Origin: CAG-411 sp963643465
GTDB lineage: Bacteria > Bacillota > Clostridia > Lachnospirales > Lachnospiraceae
Reading direction: 5' to 3'
Length of the DNA: 64,000 bases
Assembly: GCA_963643465.1 (NCBI GenBank)
Contig: CAVIJT010000005.1
Span: forward strand, 1-64,000
Shown here piece after piece: positions 42,336-51,256 of the stretch. Positions within the stretch are counted from its first letter, which is position 1, and the number at the start of each line of letters is the position of its first letter. Under the pieces are notes generated by a model. It was not told where the DNA came from. It saw only the letters and a program-made list of their open reading frames with translations, and made no database searches. The translations under genes were made by a program, and so were the position numbers.

Positions 42336-43583
42336 ATGGCGGAAGAGGAAGAGTTTTCTTTTTTGGAAGAAGAAATTATGACAAGTAAAAAGTCGAAGAG
42401 AAAACTGGTGGCAAGCGTGAAAAAGGCAGCAGTTAGTGGTGTTTGCTTTGGTATACTGGCAGGGGTGTGCTTTGCAGTAACAGAACATATTGTTTCAAGT
42501 AAATTTTCAGAATCTCCAGATGAGAAAATTGCTTTAGAGACATCCCATGGGCCAAATGTTGAAGTAGAAGCTACTGCCGATGTGAATAAGGAAAAGCCAG
42601 ATTCAAAGAAAAAAAATATAGTTTTAGACTTTGATACCGTACAGGAATTCTATGATGAATTTTCTGCTTTATCAAAAAAAAGCAAACAGTCCATTGTGGG
42701 GGTTTCGTCGTATGATGCGGAACAAGAGGCAAATGAAATATATAGTGTCCAGAGCGACTGCGCTGGAATTATTGTGGCCAAAACAAGTAAACAGGTAATG
42801 ATACTTACCAGTTTGCAGAGTCTTACAGGGGATAGAATACGCATTGCTTTTGAAGATGGGACAGAGGTGGATGGAGAATTGCATAGTTGTGATACAGAGC
42901 TTGGATTGGCAATTGTGCGAGTTCCTTTGAATAAGATACTAGATAGCACCAGAAAAGTAATAAAGGTTATCCGTATGGGAGAGTCTTCAGATTTGTCCAT
43001 AGGGGATATGGTATTTGCCTTTGGAAATCCAAATGGAGAGCTTTATTCAGCGGAATATGGATATTTGACAACGGCTGGAAGTAAGAAAAGTATAGAAGAC
43101 TATGAGATGGATGTGTATACTACCAGTATGGGATATCATAGCAATGGATACGGAATTATTTGCAATTCTGCTGGAGAAATGTTAGGATTGATTAGTCAGA
43201 ATGGTGATACCACAGAAAATTGCACATTTTACGGTATTAGTAAATTGCGTTTGCTTCTTGAAAAGTTGCTAAATAAGGAGGAACAGACTTATGCTGGAAT
43301 TACGGCATTAGAGATACCGTCAGATATTATGTCTCAGAGAAATCTTAGTTCTGGCATTTATGTGGCAGAAGTAAAGGATGGTTCGCCAGCTTATGAGGCA
43401 GGAATTCGAGTTGGGGATATTATATGTTCTGTGGAAGAAGCCAAAGTGACTTCTGTTGTAAATTTTTATAAATATCTTCAAGAATATAAAGTAGGAGATA
43501 AGATTACATTAACCATATTAAAAGATCCATATGGATCAAAGAAGGAAAAGAAAGTGAAGCTGACACTGGCTGGAAGAAGTTAG
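42336..43583 (+). CDS. HtrA/DegP-like membrane protein with degenerate active site and PDZ domain
   Basis: 415 residues from ATG 42336 (RBS GTGGAGGA). Cytoplasmic acidic N-terminus, TM at about 35-52, trypsin-like fold (about 110-305), PDZ domain (about 315-410: GIYVAEVKDGSPAYEAGIRV, GDIICSVEEAKV). The three catalytic positions of HtrA look lost. The His motif reads ILTSLQSL instead of the usual TNxHV. The Asp region is DTELGLAIV. The GNSGGP serine loop is replaced by HSNGYGIICN. It is therefore likely a pseudo-protease with a scaffold or sensor role (inference). Confidence 0.82.
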   Translation: MAEEEEFSFLEEEIMTSKKSKRKLVASVKKAAVSGVCFGILAGVCFAVTEHIVSSKFSESPDEKIALETSHGPNVEVEATADVNKEKPDSKKKNIVLDFDTVQEFYDEFSALSKKSKQSIVGVSSYDAEQEANEIYSVQSDCAGIIVAKTSKQVMILTSLQSLTGDRIRIAFEDGTEVDGELHSCDTELGLAIVRVPLNKILDSTRKVIKVIRMGESSDLSIGDMVFAFGNPNGELYSAEYGYLTTAGSKKSIEDYEMDVYTTSMGYHSNGYGIICNSAGEMLGLISQNGDTTENCTFYGISKLRLLLEKLLNKEEQTYAGITALEIPSDIMSQRNLSSGIYVAEVKDGSPAYEAGIRVGDIICSVEEAKVTSVVNFYKYLQEYKVGDKITLTILKDPYGSKKEKKVKLTLAGRS

Positions 43584-43595
43584 AAAGGAAAGTAT

Positions 43596-44543
43596 ATGAG
43601 ATATATTGAAGATTTAAGAGAAGATATGACGATCAATGAGATTTATTTTTGTAGAAAGAAGCAGGAATTGCAGACTAAGGCTGGAAAGCCATATTACTCA
43701 CTGGTATTGCAGGATAAGACTGGAAATCTTGATGGAAAAGTTTGGAATGTAATGTCAGGGGGAATTGATGAGTTTTCTTCTCTGGATTATATTAATGTTT
43801 CCGGTCGTGTTACCAGTTTCCAAGGAAGTTTGCAATTAAATATAGACCGTATACGAAAGTGTGAAGAGGGTGAATATGAAGAGTCTAATTATATGCCATG
43901 CACAAAGAAAGACGTAAATGAGATGTATGGAGAATTGACTGCTTTTATCGGAACAGTAAAGGAACCACACCTTCGTCAGCTTTTGGAGCAGTTTTTTGTG
44001 CAGGATGGAGAATTTAAAAAGAAGTTCCGTCAGCATTCCGCAGCAAAGAGTGTGCATCATGGGTTTATTGGTGGGCTTTTGGAGCATACGTTAGGTGTTA
44101 CCAAATTGTGTGATTTTTTTGCAACTACATATCCTGCGATTAATCGGGATTTGTTACTTACAGCAGCTATGTTTCATGATATGGGAAAACTTACAGAATT
44201 GTCAGGTTTTCCGGAAAATGATTATACAGATGCAGGGCAGCTTTTAGGACACATTTACATAGGTGCTCATTTAGTGGAAAATGCGTGTGATTCCATTCCA
44301 GATTTTCCACAATGTATGAAACGGGAATTGCTTCATTGTATACTTGCTCATCATGGAGAATTGGAGTATGGTTCGCCAAAGAAACCGGCGTTGTTGGAGG
44401 CATTTGCCTTAAATTATGCAGACAATGTGGATGCTAAGTTTGAGACACTGTTTGAAGTGATGGCAGGCGGTGACGAGAGCAATCTGGAGTGGTTAGGGTT
44501 CCAGAGAACGTTAGATACCAATATAAGAAGAACATCAAGATAG
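43596..44543 (+). CDS. yhaM: YhaM-type 3'-5' exoribonuclease (OB fold + HD domain)
   Basis: 315 residues. The N-terminal OB-fold (about 10-90: YSLVLQDKTGNLDGKVWN) binds nucleic acid. The HD domain (about 150-300) shows metal-binding residues in HHGFIGGLLEHTLGV, AAMFHDMGKL and ILAHHGELEYGSP. YhaM trims RNA and DNA 3' ends. It starts 12 bases after the HtrA-like gene, so it is co-transcribed with it. Confidence 0.93.
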   Translation: MRYIEDLREDMTINEIYFCRKKQELQTKAGKPYYSLVLQDKTGNLDGKVWNVMSGGIDEFSSLDYINVSGRVTSFQGSLQLNIDRIRKCEEGEYEESNYMPCTKKDVNEMYGELTAFIGTVKEPHLRQLLEQFFVQDGEFKKKFRQHSAAKSVHHGFIGGLLEHTLGVTKLCDFFATTYPAINRDLLLTAAMFHDMGKLTELSGFPENDYTDAGQLLGHIYIGAHLVENACDSIPDFPQCMKRELLHCILAHHGELEYGSPKKPALLEAFALNYADNVDAKFETLFEVMAGGDESNLEWLGFQRTLDTNIRRTSR

Positions 44544-44547
44544 GGAT

Positions 44548-44580
44548 AACGGACATGTCATTTTATGGCGTGTCCGTTGT
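44548..44580 (+). terminator. Hairpin terminator after yhaM
   Basis: AACGGACA pairs with TGTCCGTT across a 15-base loop; moderately T-rich after the stem. Confidence 0.65.
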
Positions 44581-44627
44581 TATACTTTGGGTTTTAAGTA
44601 GATAGTAACCAGAAAGGTACAATTAGC

Positions 44628-46031
44628 ATGAAGAAAACGGTAGTACAGTATAAAGGAAAAGCGATTACAAAAAATCAGGAATTTATTGTAGAAATCGAGG
44701 ATTTGACAGCGGAAGGCGCAGGCGTGGCAAAACTGGATGGATACACCTTATTTATTAAAAATGCACTTATAGGTGATAAGGCGCGGGTATCTATTATGAA
44801 GACAAAGAAAACTTACGGTTATGCCCGTTTGGTAGAGATTTTGGAACCATCCAAAGACCGGATAGAGCCAGCCTGTCCAATGGCAATAAAATGTGGAGGA
44901 TGCCAGTTACAACATTTGTCTTACGAGGCACAGCTTTCTTATAAACAGAATAAAATTGCAACGTGTCTGCAGCGGATTGGTGGGTTTCAAGAGATACCTA
45001 TGGAGCCTATTATGGGAATGGAACACCCTTTTTATTATCGAAATAAGGCACAATTTCCAGTAGGGAGAGATAAAAACGGAGCGTTGGTTACTGGGTTTTA
45101 TGCAGGACATACCCATAACATTGTAGATACCAGCCATTGTATGATTCAGGCAAAGGAAAACGATGAACTTTTGGCATTGGTGAAGGCATATATGGAAGAG
45201 TGTGGTGTTTCTACTTATGATGAGAATAGCCATACTGGGTTAGTGCGCCATATTTTGACCCGCGTAGGATTTGCCACAAAGCAGATTATGGTTTGCTTGA
45301 TTATCAATGGAGATAAATTGCCAAAACAGGAACTATTAGTGGAGCGACTTTCTAAAGTGTCAGGAATGACCAGTATCAGTATCAATATAAATAAAGAAAA
45401 AACCAACCGAATTTTGGGGGATCGTTGTGAAACCTTGTGGGGACAAGCATACATTGAGGATTATATTGGGGACATTAAGTACCAGATTTCACCCCTTTCT
45501 TTCTATCAGGTAAATCCAGTGCAGACTACAAAGTTGTATCAGACTGCGTTGGAATATGCAGATTTAAAAGGGGATGAGATTGTATGGGACTTGTATTGTG
45601 GTATCGGAACCATTTCTTTGTTTTTGGCTCAGAAAGCAAAGCAGGTTTATGGTGTGGAGATTGTACCACAGGCAATTGAGGATGCCAGAAAAAATGCAGC
45701 TCTCAATCAGATATCTAATGCGGAGTTTTTCGTGGGAGCAGCCGAAGAAGTGCTTCCAGCCAAATATGCAGAATCAAACGGAACTATGGCAGCAGATGTA
45801 ATTGTTGTCGATCCACCTAGAAAAGGCTGTGATGAGGCACTTTTAGGTACCATTATTAAGATGAATCCAAAGAAAGTGGTATATGTAAGTTGTGACCCTG
45901 CCACATTGGCAAGAGATTTGAAGGTGCTTTGTGGCAACGGCTATCAGTTGCAGCGTGTGCGGGGATGTGATATGTTTCCGCAAAGTTTTCATTGTGAAAC
46001 AGTCTGCCTTCTGTCGAGAAAAGCCCAATAA
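44628..46031 (+). CDS. rlmD: 23S rRNA (uracil-5-)-methyltransferase RlmD/RlmCD (RumA family)
   Basis: 467 residues. An N-terminal TRAM domain (about 15-75) is followed by iron-sulfur cysteines ACPMAIKCGGCQ with a later partner in TSHCMIQ. The SAM motif is VWDLYCGIGTISLFLA and the catalytic Cys lies in VYVSCDPATLARD, with VVDPPRKGCDEALL before it. It methylates C5 of uridine in 23S rRNA; Firmicutes members (RlmCD) can modify two sites. The accessory island begins right after it. Confidence 0.94.
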   Translation: MKKTVVQYKGKAITKNQEFIVEIEDLTAEGAGVAKLDGYTLFIKNALIGDKARVSIMKTKKTYGYARLVEILEPSKDRIEPACPMAIKCGGCQLQHLSYEAQLSYKQNKIATCLQRIGGFQEIPMEPIMGMEHPFYYRNKAQFPVGRDKNGALVTGFYAGHTHNIVDTSHCMIQAKENDELLALVKAYMEECGVSTYDENSHTGLVRHILTRVGFATKQIMVCLIINGDKLPKQELLVERLSKVSGMTSISININKEKTNRILGDRCETLWGQAYIEDYIGDIKYQISPLSFYQVNPVQTTKLYQTALEYADLKGDEIVWDLYCGIGTISLFLAQKAKQVYGVEIVPQAIEDARKNAALNQISNAEFFVGAAEEVLPAKYAESNGTMAADVIVVDPPRKGCDEALLGTIIKMNPKKVVYVSCDPATLARDLKVLCGNGYQLQRVRGCDMFPQSFHCETVCLLSRKAQ

Positions 46032-46105
46032 ATCAAAGGTTTCTGCGATTTTGGAAGAAAAATGGATGTGATTACCTATTAAGCGATATTTTAACGAGGT
46101 GAGAT

Positions 46106-46726
46106 ATGGAAGAGAAGTTAATGGAAGAGACTTTTTATGACTTGTATAATGCTTATGTGAAGAGAGCAGAAAAAAAGAATAAGGAAATTAGAATGAATTT
46201 TAATGATTCTCACATAGAATTTGCTTCCAAGGAGATGATGTCGCTCGTGGTATCAGAGTGCTTAATGGAGGATGTAGAAACAATTTACAAATTGAAGAAT
46301 AATGGTTTTAGTGAGAGATATACAGATTGTATTATTAGAAATATGTGTGAGCAAGTAATTGAGTATATATACACAATGAATCACTCAGAATTAATTCAAG
46401 AATATTTTGGGGGGAATATAAATGAAAAGTGGAGTGGAACAAATTTATTTAAAGGACTTAAACGTACTGGTAGGGTAAGGTTTAAAGAACGGAAAAGTGT
46501 TAGTGAAATGTCGGTAGATATAGGAGAAAAAACATCTAATGATGAAAAAATTTCGCTATATGATATTTATAGTGTAAAAGCAGAATACGAGCACCATTCC
46601 TATTTTCATCATATGTTAAATATAATGTGCCATGTGAATGCTGAAAATGAAAATGCGGAAGAAATGGATTATCTATATCTAATATATATTTTAACTGCTT
46701 TTATAAACATGTATGACACAGTTTGA
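46106..46726 (+). CDS. Hypothetical protein at the left edge of the accessory island
   Basis: 206 residues, good RBS (CGAGGTGAG). All-helical and charged, without signal or membrane segment. It includes IIRNMCEQVIEYIYTMNHSE and YDIYSVKAEYEHHSYFHH, which weakly resemble the layout of DUF5677-type proteins found beside defence genes (low confidence). After the stop, the +1 frame reads QFDECYHKTYKSIGIVLTLI and stops. A natural frameshift or recent 1-base change may have removed a 20-residue tail. AT-rich codon use differs from the preceding rlmD. Confidence 0.65.
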   Translation: MEEKLMEETFYDLYNAYVKRAEKKNKEIRMNFNDSHIEFASKEMMSLVVSECLMEDVETIYKLKNNGFSERYTDCIIRNMCEQVIEYIYTMNHSELIQEYFGGNINEKWSGTNLFKGLKRTGRVRFKERKSVSEMSVDIGEKTSNDEKISLYDIYSVKAEYEHHSYFHHMLNIMCHVNAENENAEEMDYLYLIYILTAFINMYDTV

Positions 46727-47062
46727 TGAGTGTTACCATAAAACTTACAAGAGTATTGGCATAGTTCTGACACTGATAGCAAATTAAAGATTAGAGAGAT
46801 ATCATTTCTTATATTTTACAATAATAATAGAGAAGGTATACAGGAAATGTTGATATCGCCTAATGTTCGTAAAGGAAGATAATGGTATTTTTGCAGAGAA
46901 GATTATTTATATTCTATCAAGAGACTACAGACGAAGTTTGATATTCTTGTTTATTTTGTACAGACATAGAGTAGATACAAGGAATGTGAGAGGAAGAAAC
47001 GCTGATTTGATGGTCTGGAACGTATTAGCGGAGAACATATTAAAAAGAGGTATGTTGATAAA
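46727..47062 (+). other. 336-base gap with possible gene remnant
   Basis: Only short weak frames are present. The longest (46863-47093) encodes 76 residues rich in R and I/L (SRDYRRSLIFLFILYRHRVD). It has no convincing RBS and runs into the next gene in another frame. It could be a decayed gene of the island. Confidence 0.35.
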
Positions 47063-48277
47063 ATGCAAAAAGATAAAATGGAAAAAGAGATAGCAGAAAT
47101 AATTAAAGGTTTTAGACAGGATTCCATTGAGATTGAAATAAATCAAGGACATGTTCATAAGTGGATTTCTCAGTTTAGTCTAGATACTCAGGATATAATT
47201 CTGGAAGAAACTTTGCATATACTGAAAGAGTGGTATTTTGGAAAGGATAAGATTGGTTTATTTTTAGACGAGATAATGGGTTATTTGAAATCGGAAAATG
47301 AAAATGCAACAGATGAAGATCCGATGAAAGAAATATATTTTTGGGATATTCAAGAAAGCGGGAAAAGTCAGTCTCAATTAGTTGAGATGTTAAACGATAG
47401 AGTAAACCAAAAATATGGGTGTGGCATAAGAACTGGAAAGCTGGGAAATGAAAAATATTGTGTATATTTAGATGATGGTTTATACACTGGGAGTAGATTA
47501 AGGAAAGACATCAAACGTTGTTTGGAAATGATTCCAGAAGGTTCTCGTATAGATGTTATTTACATGATTGCATGTCGGAGTGGTTTGGATTTTTCAAAGA
47601 GTGAATTAGAAAAATTATGTAAAACTAAGAATATTACAATTAATATTCATAGATGGCGTGAGCTATGTAATAATAAAGCAATTGTAAGACATGATAATGT
47701 AGTTTCATATGAACCAATTCAGGATTGCTTATGGCCTTCATCAAAGTTGTCTAAGTTACCAGAAATTAGTGCGTATGTAGAAAAGTTAGAAGAACTCAAT
47801 GGGAAAAAAGTATATTATTGTTTTCGGAATGCTGGATACAAATATGTAGCGGGCATATTCTCAAATTTAGCAAACAGGGATATAGTAGAGGAAGAATTTC
47901 TGAAAAAAGGTATTGCAATTACGGAAAATATACAAGAGCATAAAGGGCTATATCCATTAGGTTACAATCTCACACCTTCATTAGGTTTTGGTTCATTTTG
48001 TGCCACTGACTTAAATATATCTAACACATGCCCGATAGTATTATGGTGGGGGAATGTGATTGAAAAAGGGAACGAGTTGGATTGTTGGTATCCGCTATTA
48101 CCGAGAAGGATTAGTGCCAAGGATGTTAATCCGTTTGATGCGGATTGGACACCACAAGGGTCAGAAGATGATGGATATGATGATATTTTTGATACATGTC
48201 CAGACTGTGGGTGTGGTATAAGTTTAAGAAATGATGGCGGCAATGGATTTTGCATTGATTGTGCTTGGAATCATTAG
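47063..48277 (+). CDS. PRTase-CE family (phosphoribosyltransferase-like) protein with C-terminal zinc ribbon
   Basis: 404 residues. A helical N-terminal region (HVHKWISQFSLDTQDIILEE) leads into a type I phosphoribosyltransferase-like core. Its PRPP-loop-like text is YCVYLDDGLYTGSRLRKDI (about 135-153), after the family pattern IQESGKSQSQLVEML. The second conserved block is LGFGSFCATDLNISNTCPIV followed by LWWGN. The C-terminus CPDCGCG...CIDC is a zinc ribbon. I recognise this as the PRTase-CE family, predicted by comparative genomics to act in biological-conflict systems; its enzymatic activity is unproven. RBS AAGAGG lies about 12 bases upstream of ATG 47063. Confidence 0.8.
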   Translation: MQKDKMEKEIAEIIKGFRQDSIEIEINQGHVHKWISQFSLDTQDIILEETLHILKEWYFGKDKIGLFLDEIMGYLKSENENATDEDPMKEIYFWDIQESGKSQSQLVEMLNDRVNQKYGCGIRTGKLGNEKYCVYLDDGLYTGSRLRKDIKRCLEMIPEGSRIDVIYMIACRSGLDFSKSELEKLCKTKNITINIHRWRELCNNKAIVRHDNVVSYEPIQDCLWPSSKLSKLPEISAYVEKLEELNGKKVYYCFRNAGYKYVAGIFSNLANRDIVEEEFLKKGIAITENIQEHKGLYPLGYNLTPSLGFGSFCATDLNISNTCPIVLWWGNVIEKGNELDCWYPLLPRRISAKDVNPFDADWTPQGSEDDGYDDIFDTCPDCGCGISLRNDGGNGFCIDCAWNH

Positions 48278-48689
48278 TGGGTATTTCTAAGGGGGTAAAC
48301 CATATCCCCCTAAGTGGGGTATAAACCTTTTCGTAAAAGGTGACAGCTTCGCTATTTAGTATAAGAAGTAACTTTCACCGCATTGAGAGACGGTAGTATT
48401 GATGTCAAGAAAAGATAAATAAGGGACAGAAAGTGGCGTGTTCTAGGGATTTTTCGGGTATGGGCAACCTTCCGGAGAAGCTTGTTTTTTTATATGAAAA
48501 CATATCTACTGCGAAAATGGTCACAGGGTTTAGGCTGTGAATTAGATGTCAAAGGTTGTGGCACTAGGATAGATGTTATCTAGGGTGCAAATTCAATTTG
48601 AGTGAGTGATATTATTGTCTAATCCGGCAACTTGACTGTTGGCAATATAGCAGGCAATGGATTAGATGTTATGGAAGGAGGCTGATAAA
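48278..48689 (+). other. 412-base non-coding gap between PRTase-CE and RES genes
   Basis: No open frame of note. GGGGG/CCCCC and TCCCC/GGGG pairings lie at 48290-48325. An imperfect hairpin before a T-run (CTTCCGGAGAAG then TTTTTTT) is near 48470-48492, possibly the terminator of the upstream gene. Three similar words (TTAGATGTCA, ATAGATGTTA, TTAGATGTTA) occur at about 48543, 48571 and 48663. The T-run means the RES gene probably has its own promoter here. Confidence 0.4.
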
Positions 48690-49556
48690 GTGGGACAGAT
48701 ATTTGATTTTAGTGAAATTGAAAAAAGCGAAAAGGCTATTAAAAAAACTTGGGCAGATTTTCGTAATGCTTTAGCAGCGGGATTGTTTACTTACAATGAA
48801 GTTGAAAAAGCCAAAGAATGCACTTTTCTAAAAGTATATGATGATTTGTTTAATCAGCATTCAGGGATTAGCCATAAAACTATTACAATAAAGGAACTCG
48901 ACGGATTGCTAGTTGGCCGAGGGACAATTCTTGGTGAAAATGAAGTTCTGGATTATGAACGATTTATTCCAAAGAAAGAGTTCATCAAAAAAGACAATAG
49001 ATTTAGTTCGCCGGGCGTTGAATGGCTCTATTTAGCTATTGGAAATGATGTTGATATCCATCAATGTTCACAGGCTGAATGTAGAGCTGAAAAAGGAAAT
49101 AGATTTGGTTTCTGTCATTTTGCTTTTGATGATAGTTGTTTGGATTTAAAGCTTGTTGATTTATCTATCGCTGATGATATTTCATACGACGAGTTGAATT
49201 CACGATTAGAGAAATACGGACAAAAACAAGTGAAAAAAGGAATAAAGGCGGCAAAAGTTCTTGGATTCATTCCAAGGTACAATATAAATAAAGATGAATT
49301 TAAGAGATTCTTTACTGAATGGGGGGTATATACACATACTAAACTGCTGTCAGAACAGATATTTGAACCTTTGTGTGATACGGATGATAAGAATATTATG
49401 TATGCTCCTTTCCAGACAATGGCACAGTATTATATTTCGCTTGGTTACTCAGGAATAATCTATGGAAGTACAGTGTCAAGTTTAGGTAGAAATATCGTAT
49501 TATTTGACAAAAACACAGCGCATCCAACTGGTGCAATAGAAGATTATATTTTGTAA
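48690..49556 (+). CDS. RES-domain protein (NAD+-degrading toxin fold)
   Basis: 288 residues from GTG 48690, placed by AAGGAGG eight bases upstream; ATG 48666 lies before that RBS. A short helical N-terminus (about 1-60) precedes the RES domain. Conserved elements are Arg in LLVGRGT, RFSSPGVEWLYLAI, Glu in ECRAEKG, and the C-terminal block YAPFQTMAQYYISLGYSGII with Ser in YGSTVSS and NIVLF. RES toxins consume NAD+ and are usually paired with an Xre antitoxin, which is not adjacent here; an Xre relic lies at 51590. A defence or toxin role is inference. Confidence 0.85.
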   Translation: MGQIFDFSEIEKSEKAIKKTWADFRNALAAGLFTYNEVEKAKECTFLKVYDDLFNQHSGISHKTITIKELDGLLVGRGTILGENEVLDYERFIPKKEFIKKDNRFSSPGVEWLYLAIGNDVDIHQCSQAECRAEKGNRFGFCHFAFDDSCLDLKLVDLSIADDISYDELNSRLEKYGQKQVKKGIKAAKVLGFIPRYNINKDEFKRFFTEWGVYTHTKLLSEQIFEPLCDTDDKNIMYAPFQTMAQYYISLGYSGIIYGSTVSSLGRNIVLFDKNTAHPTGAIEDYIL

Positions 49557-49611
49557 GCATTCGCGAAAATTACAAAGCCTATTATAGAAACAATAGGAGG
49601 TTCAAAGATAT

Positions 49612-50907
49612 ATGGAATATATAGGAATAGGGATTATCATTGCTGTAGTAATTGCAGTTGGTATAATCCTGTACACAAAATCTAAGAAGAGAGACGATAT
49701 TCCATCCAATGCCACTGGTGCAATCAATGTACCATCCGTTAAAGGAAAATCTGCACTTACTGAAACTCATCAGGACGATGAGTTAGTTATTCAGATGGAG
49801 ATGCTCCCAGCAGAGGCAATTAAAGATGAAAGCCAGTTGGTAGAAATCACTGATAGCAAGGTTCTCGCACATGTAAATAACTTGGTTTCGGGATTGGCAC
49901 AAGCTGGCAATGTAGTAAACAATGCTGCTCAGGCAGTTCAGACAGCAAAGGGAGAAGTATTATACCGAGCTATAATACCTGCTGGAGAAAAGCTTACTGT
50001 TTCTAAGGCAATGGAAGGTGCTGTGCGAGGTATTTATCATGGTGCTGATGGCATTAAAGGTCATGCTAATCTTGTAGCTGTTGAAGCTCAAAAAGGAACT
50101 GCTGTAGTAGCAAACACTGCGGCAGTATCAATGGTTGTAGCATCAATGGTTGTTGGTCAGTATTACATGACTCAGATAAACGCTGAGCTTGGTGTAATCA
50201 GTGATGGAATATCTCAGATACAGGATTTTCAGGATAATGAATACAGAAGTAGAGTGTTCTCGCTTGTTTCCCATGTAAAAAAGATTGCAGATTTCCAAGC
50301 AGAAATTTTGGAAAATGATGAACTGCGTCTTTCAAAGATTGCACAGCTTGATAGTTTAGAGGAAGAATGTACTAAGCTTCTTGGACAAGCAAATCTTACC
50401 TTGGCAGGATTTGCAAAGAAGAACAGTCTGGATTATAAAGAATATGAAAAGACATTAGGGAATGCTCAGAATTGGTTTATGTACCAGAAGTCATTGTTGG
50501 ATGTCTTATATAAGATTTCGGACTTGCGTTATACATTGCACCTTGGTGCAGTATCAAGAGAGCAGTGCGTTGCGCTGTTACCAACATATACAAAACAGGT
50601 AAGTGACACACAGGAACGTCTTACTGCTTGGCATGATGGAACGACGCAGCGTTTAGGCATTGAAAAAGAGGAAATCCGTAGAAAAAGAGCTGGTTTTGAT
50701 GGGGTGCTTCATTTCATTCCGGGACTATTTAATGCCGATTTAAATTTCCGTTCTATAGAGAAGAAAACTGCTAGTATGATTGCGGCACAATCATCAGGGC
50801 ATGAGTCATTACATAAAGCCGATACATCTGAGCTTTATAGTGAAGATGTTCAGCTTATTTCAAAAGATGGAAAGATTTATTATCTTCCTGAGAATAAAGA
50901 AGAATAA
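49612..50907 (+). CDS. Membrane-anchored coiled-coil hypothetical protein
   Basis: 431 residues, RBS ATAGGAGG. An N-terminal transmembrane anchor (about 3-22) is followed by an acidic linker (LVIQMEMLPAEAIKDESQLV). Then an alanine/valine-rich segment (about 90-190) includes VVANTAAVSMVVASMVVGQY, possibly membrane-inserting. A long alpha-helical coiled-coil region follows (about 195-400). No known family. It lies 55 bases after the RES gene on the same strand and is closed by a terminator, so the two probably form one unit. The hydrophobic centre flanked by helices recalls pore-forming or immunity membrane proteins (speculative). Confidence 0.7.
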   Translation: MEYIGIGIIIAVVIAVGIILYTKSKKRDDIPSNATGAINVPSVKGKSALTETHQDDELVIQMEMLPAEAIKDESQLVEITDSKVLAHVNNLVSGLAQAGNVVNNAAQAVQTAKGEVLYRAIIPAGEKLTVSKAMEGAVRGIYHGADGIKGHANLVAVEAQKGTAVVANTAAVSMVVASMVVGQYYMTQINAELGVISDGISQIQDFQDNEYRSRVFSLVSHVKKIADFQAEILENDELRLSKIAQLDSLEEECTKLLGQANLTLAGFAKKNSLDYKEYEKTLGNAQNWFMYQKSLLDVLYKISDLRYTLHLGAVSREQCVALLPTYTKQVSDTQERLTAWHDGTTQRLGIEKEEIRRKRAGFDGVLHFIPGLFNADLNFRSIEKKTASMIAAQSSGHESLHKADTSELYSEDVQLISKDGKIYYLPENKEE

Positions 50908-50916
50908 CAAGAATAG

Positions 50917-50947
50917 CCCCCTCAACCATCATGGCTGGGAGGGTTTT
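50917..50947 (+). terminator. Terminator of the RES/membrane-protein unit
   Basis: CCCCCTC AACCA - TCA - TGGCT GGGAGGG, followed by TTTTG. Confidence 0.75.
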
Positions 50948-50959
50948 GTGCATCTATGC

Positions 50960-51256
50960 TTATCTTTCTACATCGACTTTAAGACCAGATTTTAATTCAA
51001 CAGTGCAATGGTTGTCCTAGATTGTGATTTGCTTGAGCCAGTATTTTACAAGGGCCACGTCAAATTTCTTAAGGCCGGAGGTTTGTGATTTAATGAAGTT
51101 CTGCAAGTCGGTGATGCGGCTTAGCTGCTCGTCACGTTGTACGGTGTCCATAGAAGTCTGCTGGCGCTTTTCTCTGAGTTCAAAAATCTGCTCGGCAATC
51201 TCATCGTAGGCTTCTTTGTTGTTTGGATTCTTAACAAGCTTTTGTTGAAGTTTCAT
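50960..51256 (-). pseudogene. Large serine recombinase, C-terminal remnant with in-frame stop
   Basis: Minus-strand reading gives a typical serine-recombinase tail: KLVKNPNNKEAYDEIAEQIF, ITDLQNFIKSQTSG, VALVKYWLKQITI. An in-frame TAG (51019-51017) stands where the family has Trp, then DNHCTVELKSGLKVDVER and the natural stop at 50962. The catalytic and zinc domains are missing; the fragment breaks at about 51256. It is the scar of a mobile element that probably brought or rearranged this island. Confidence 0.85.

Noticed and set aside
46863..47093. 76-residue frame before the PRTase-CE gene
   Set aside because: No convincing ribosome binding site, overlaps the next gene in another frame and has no recognisable domain; listed only as part of a possible remnant.
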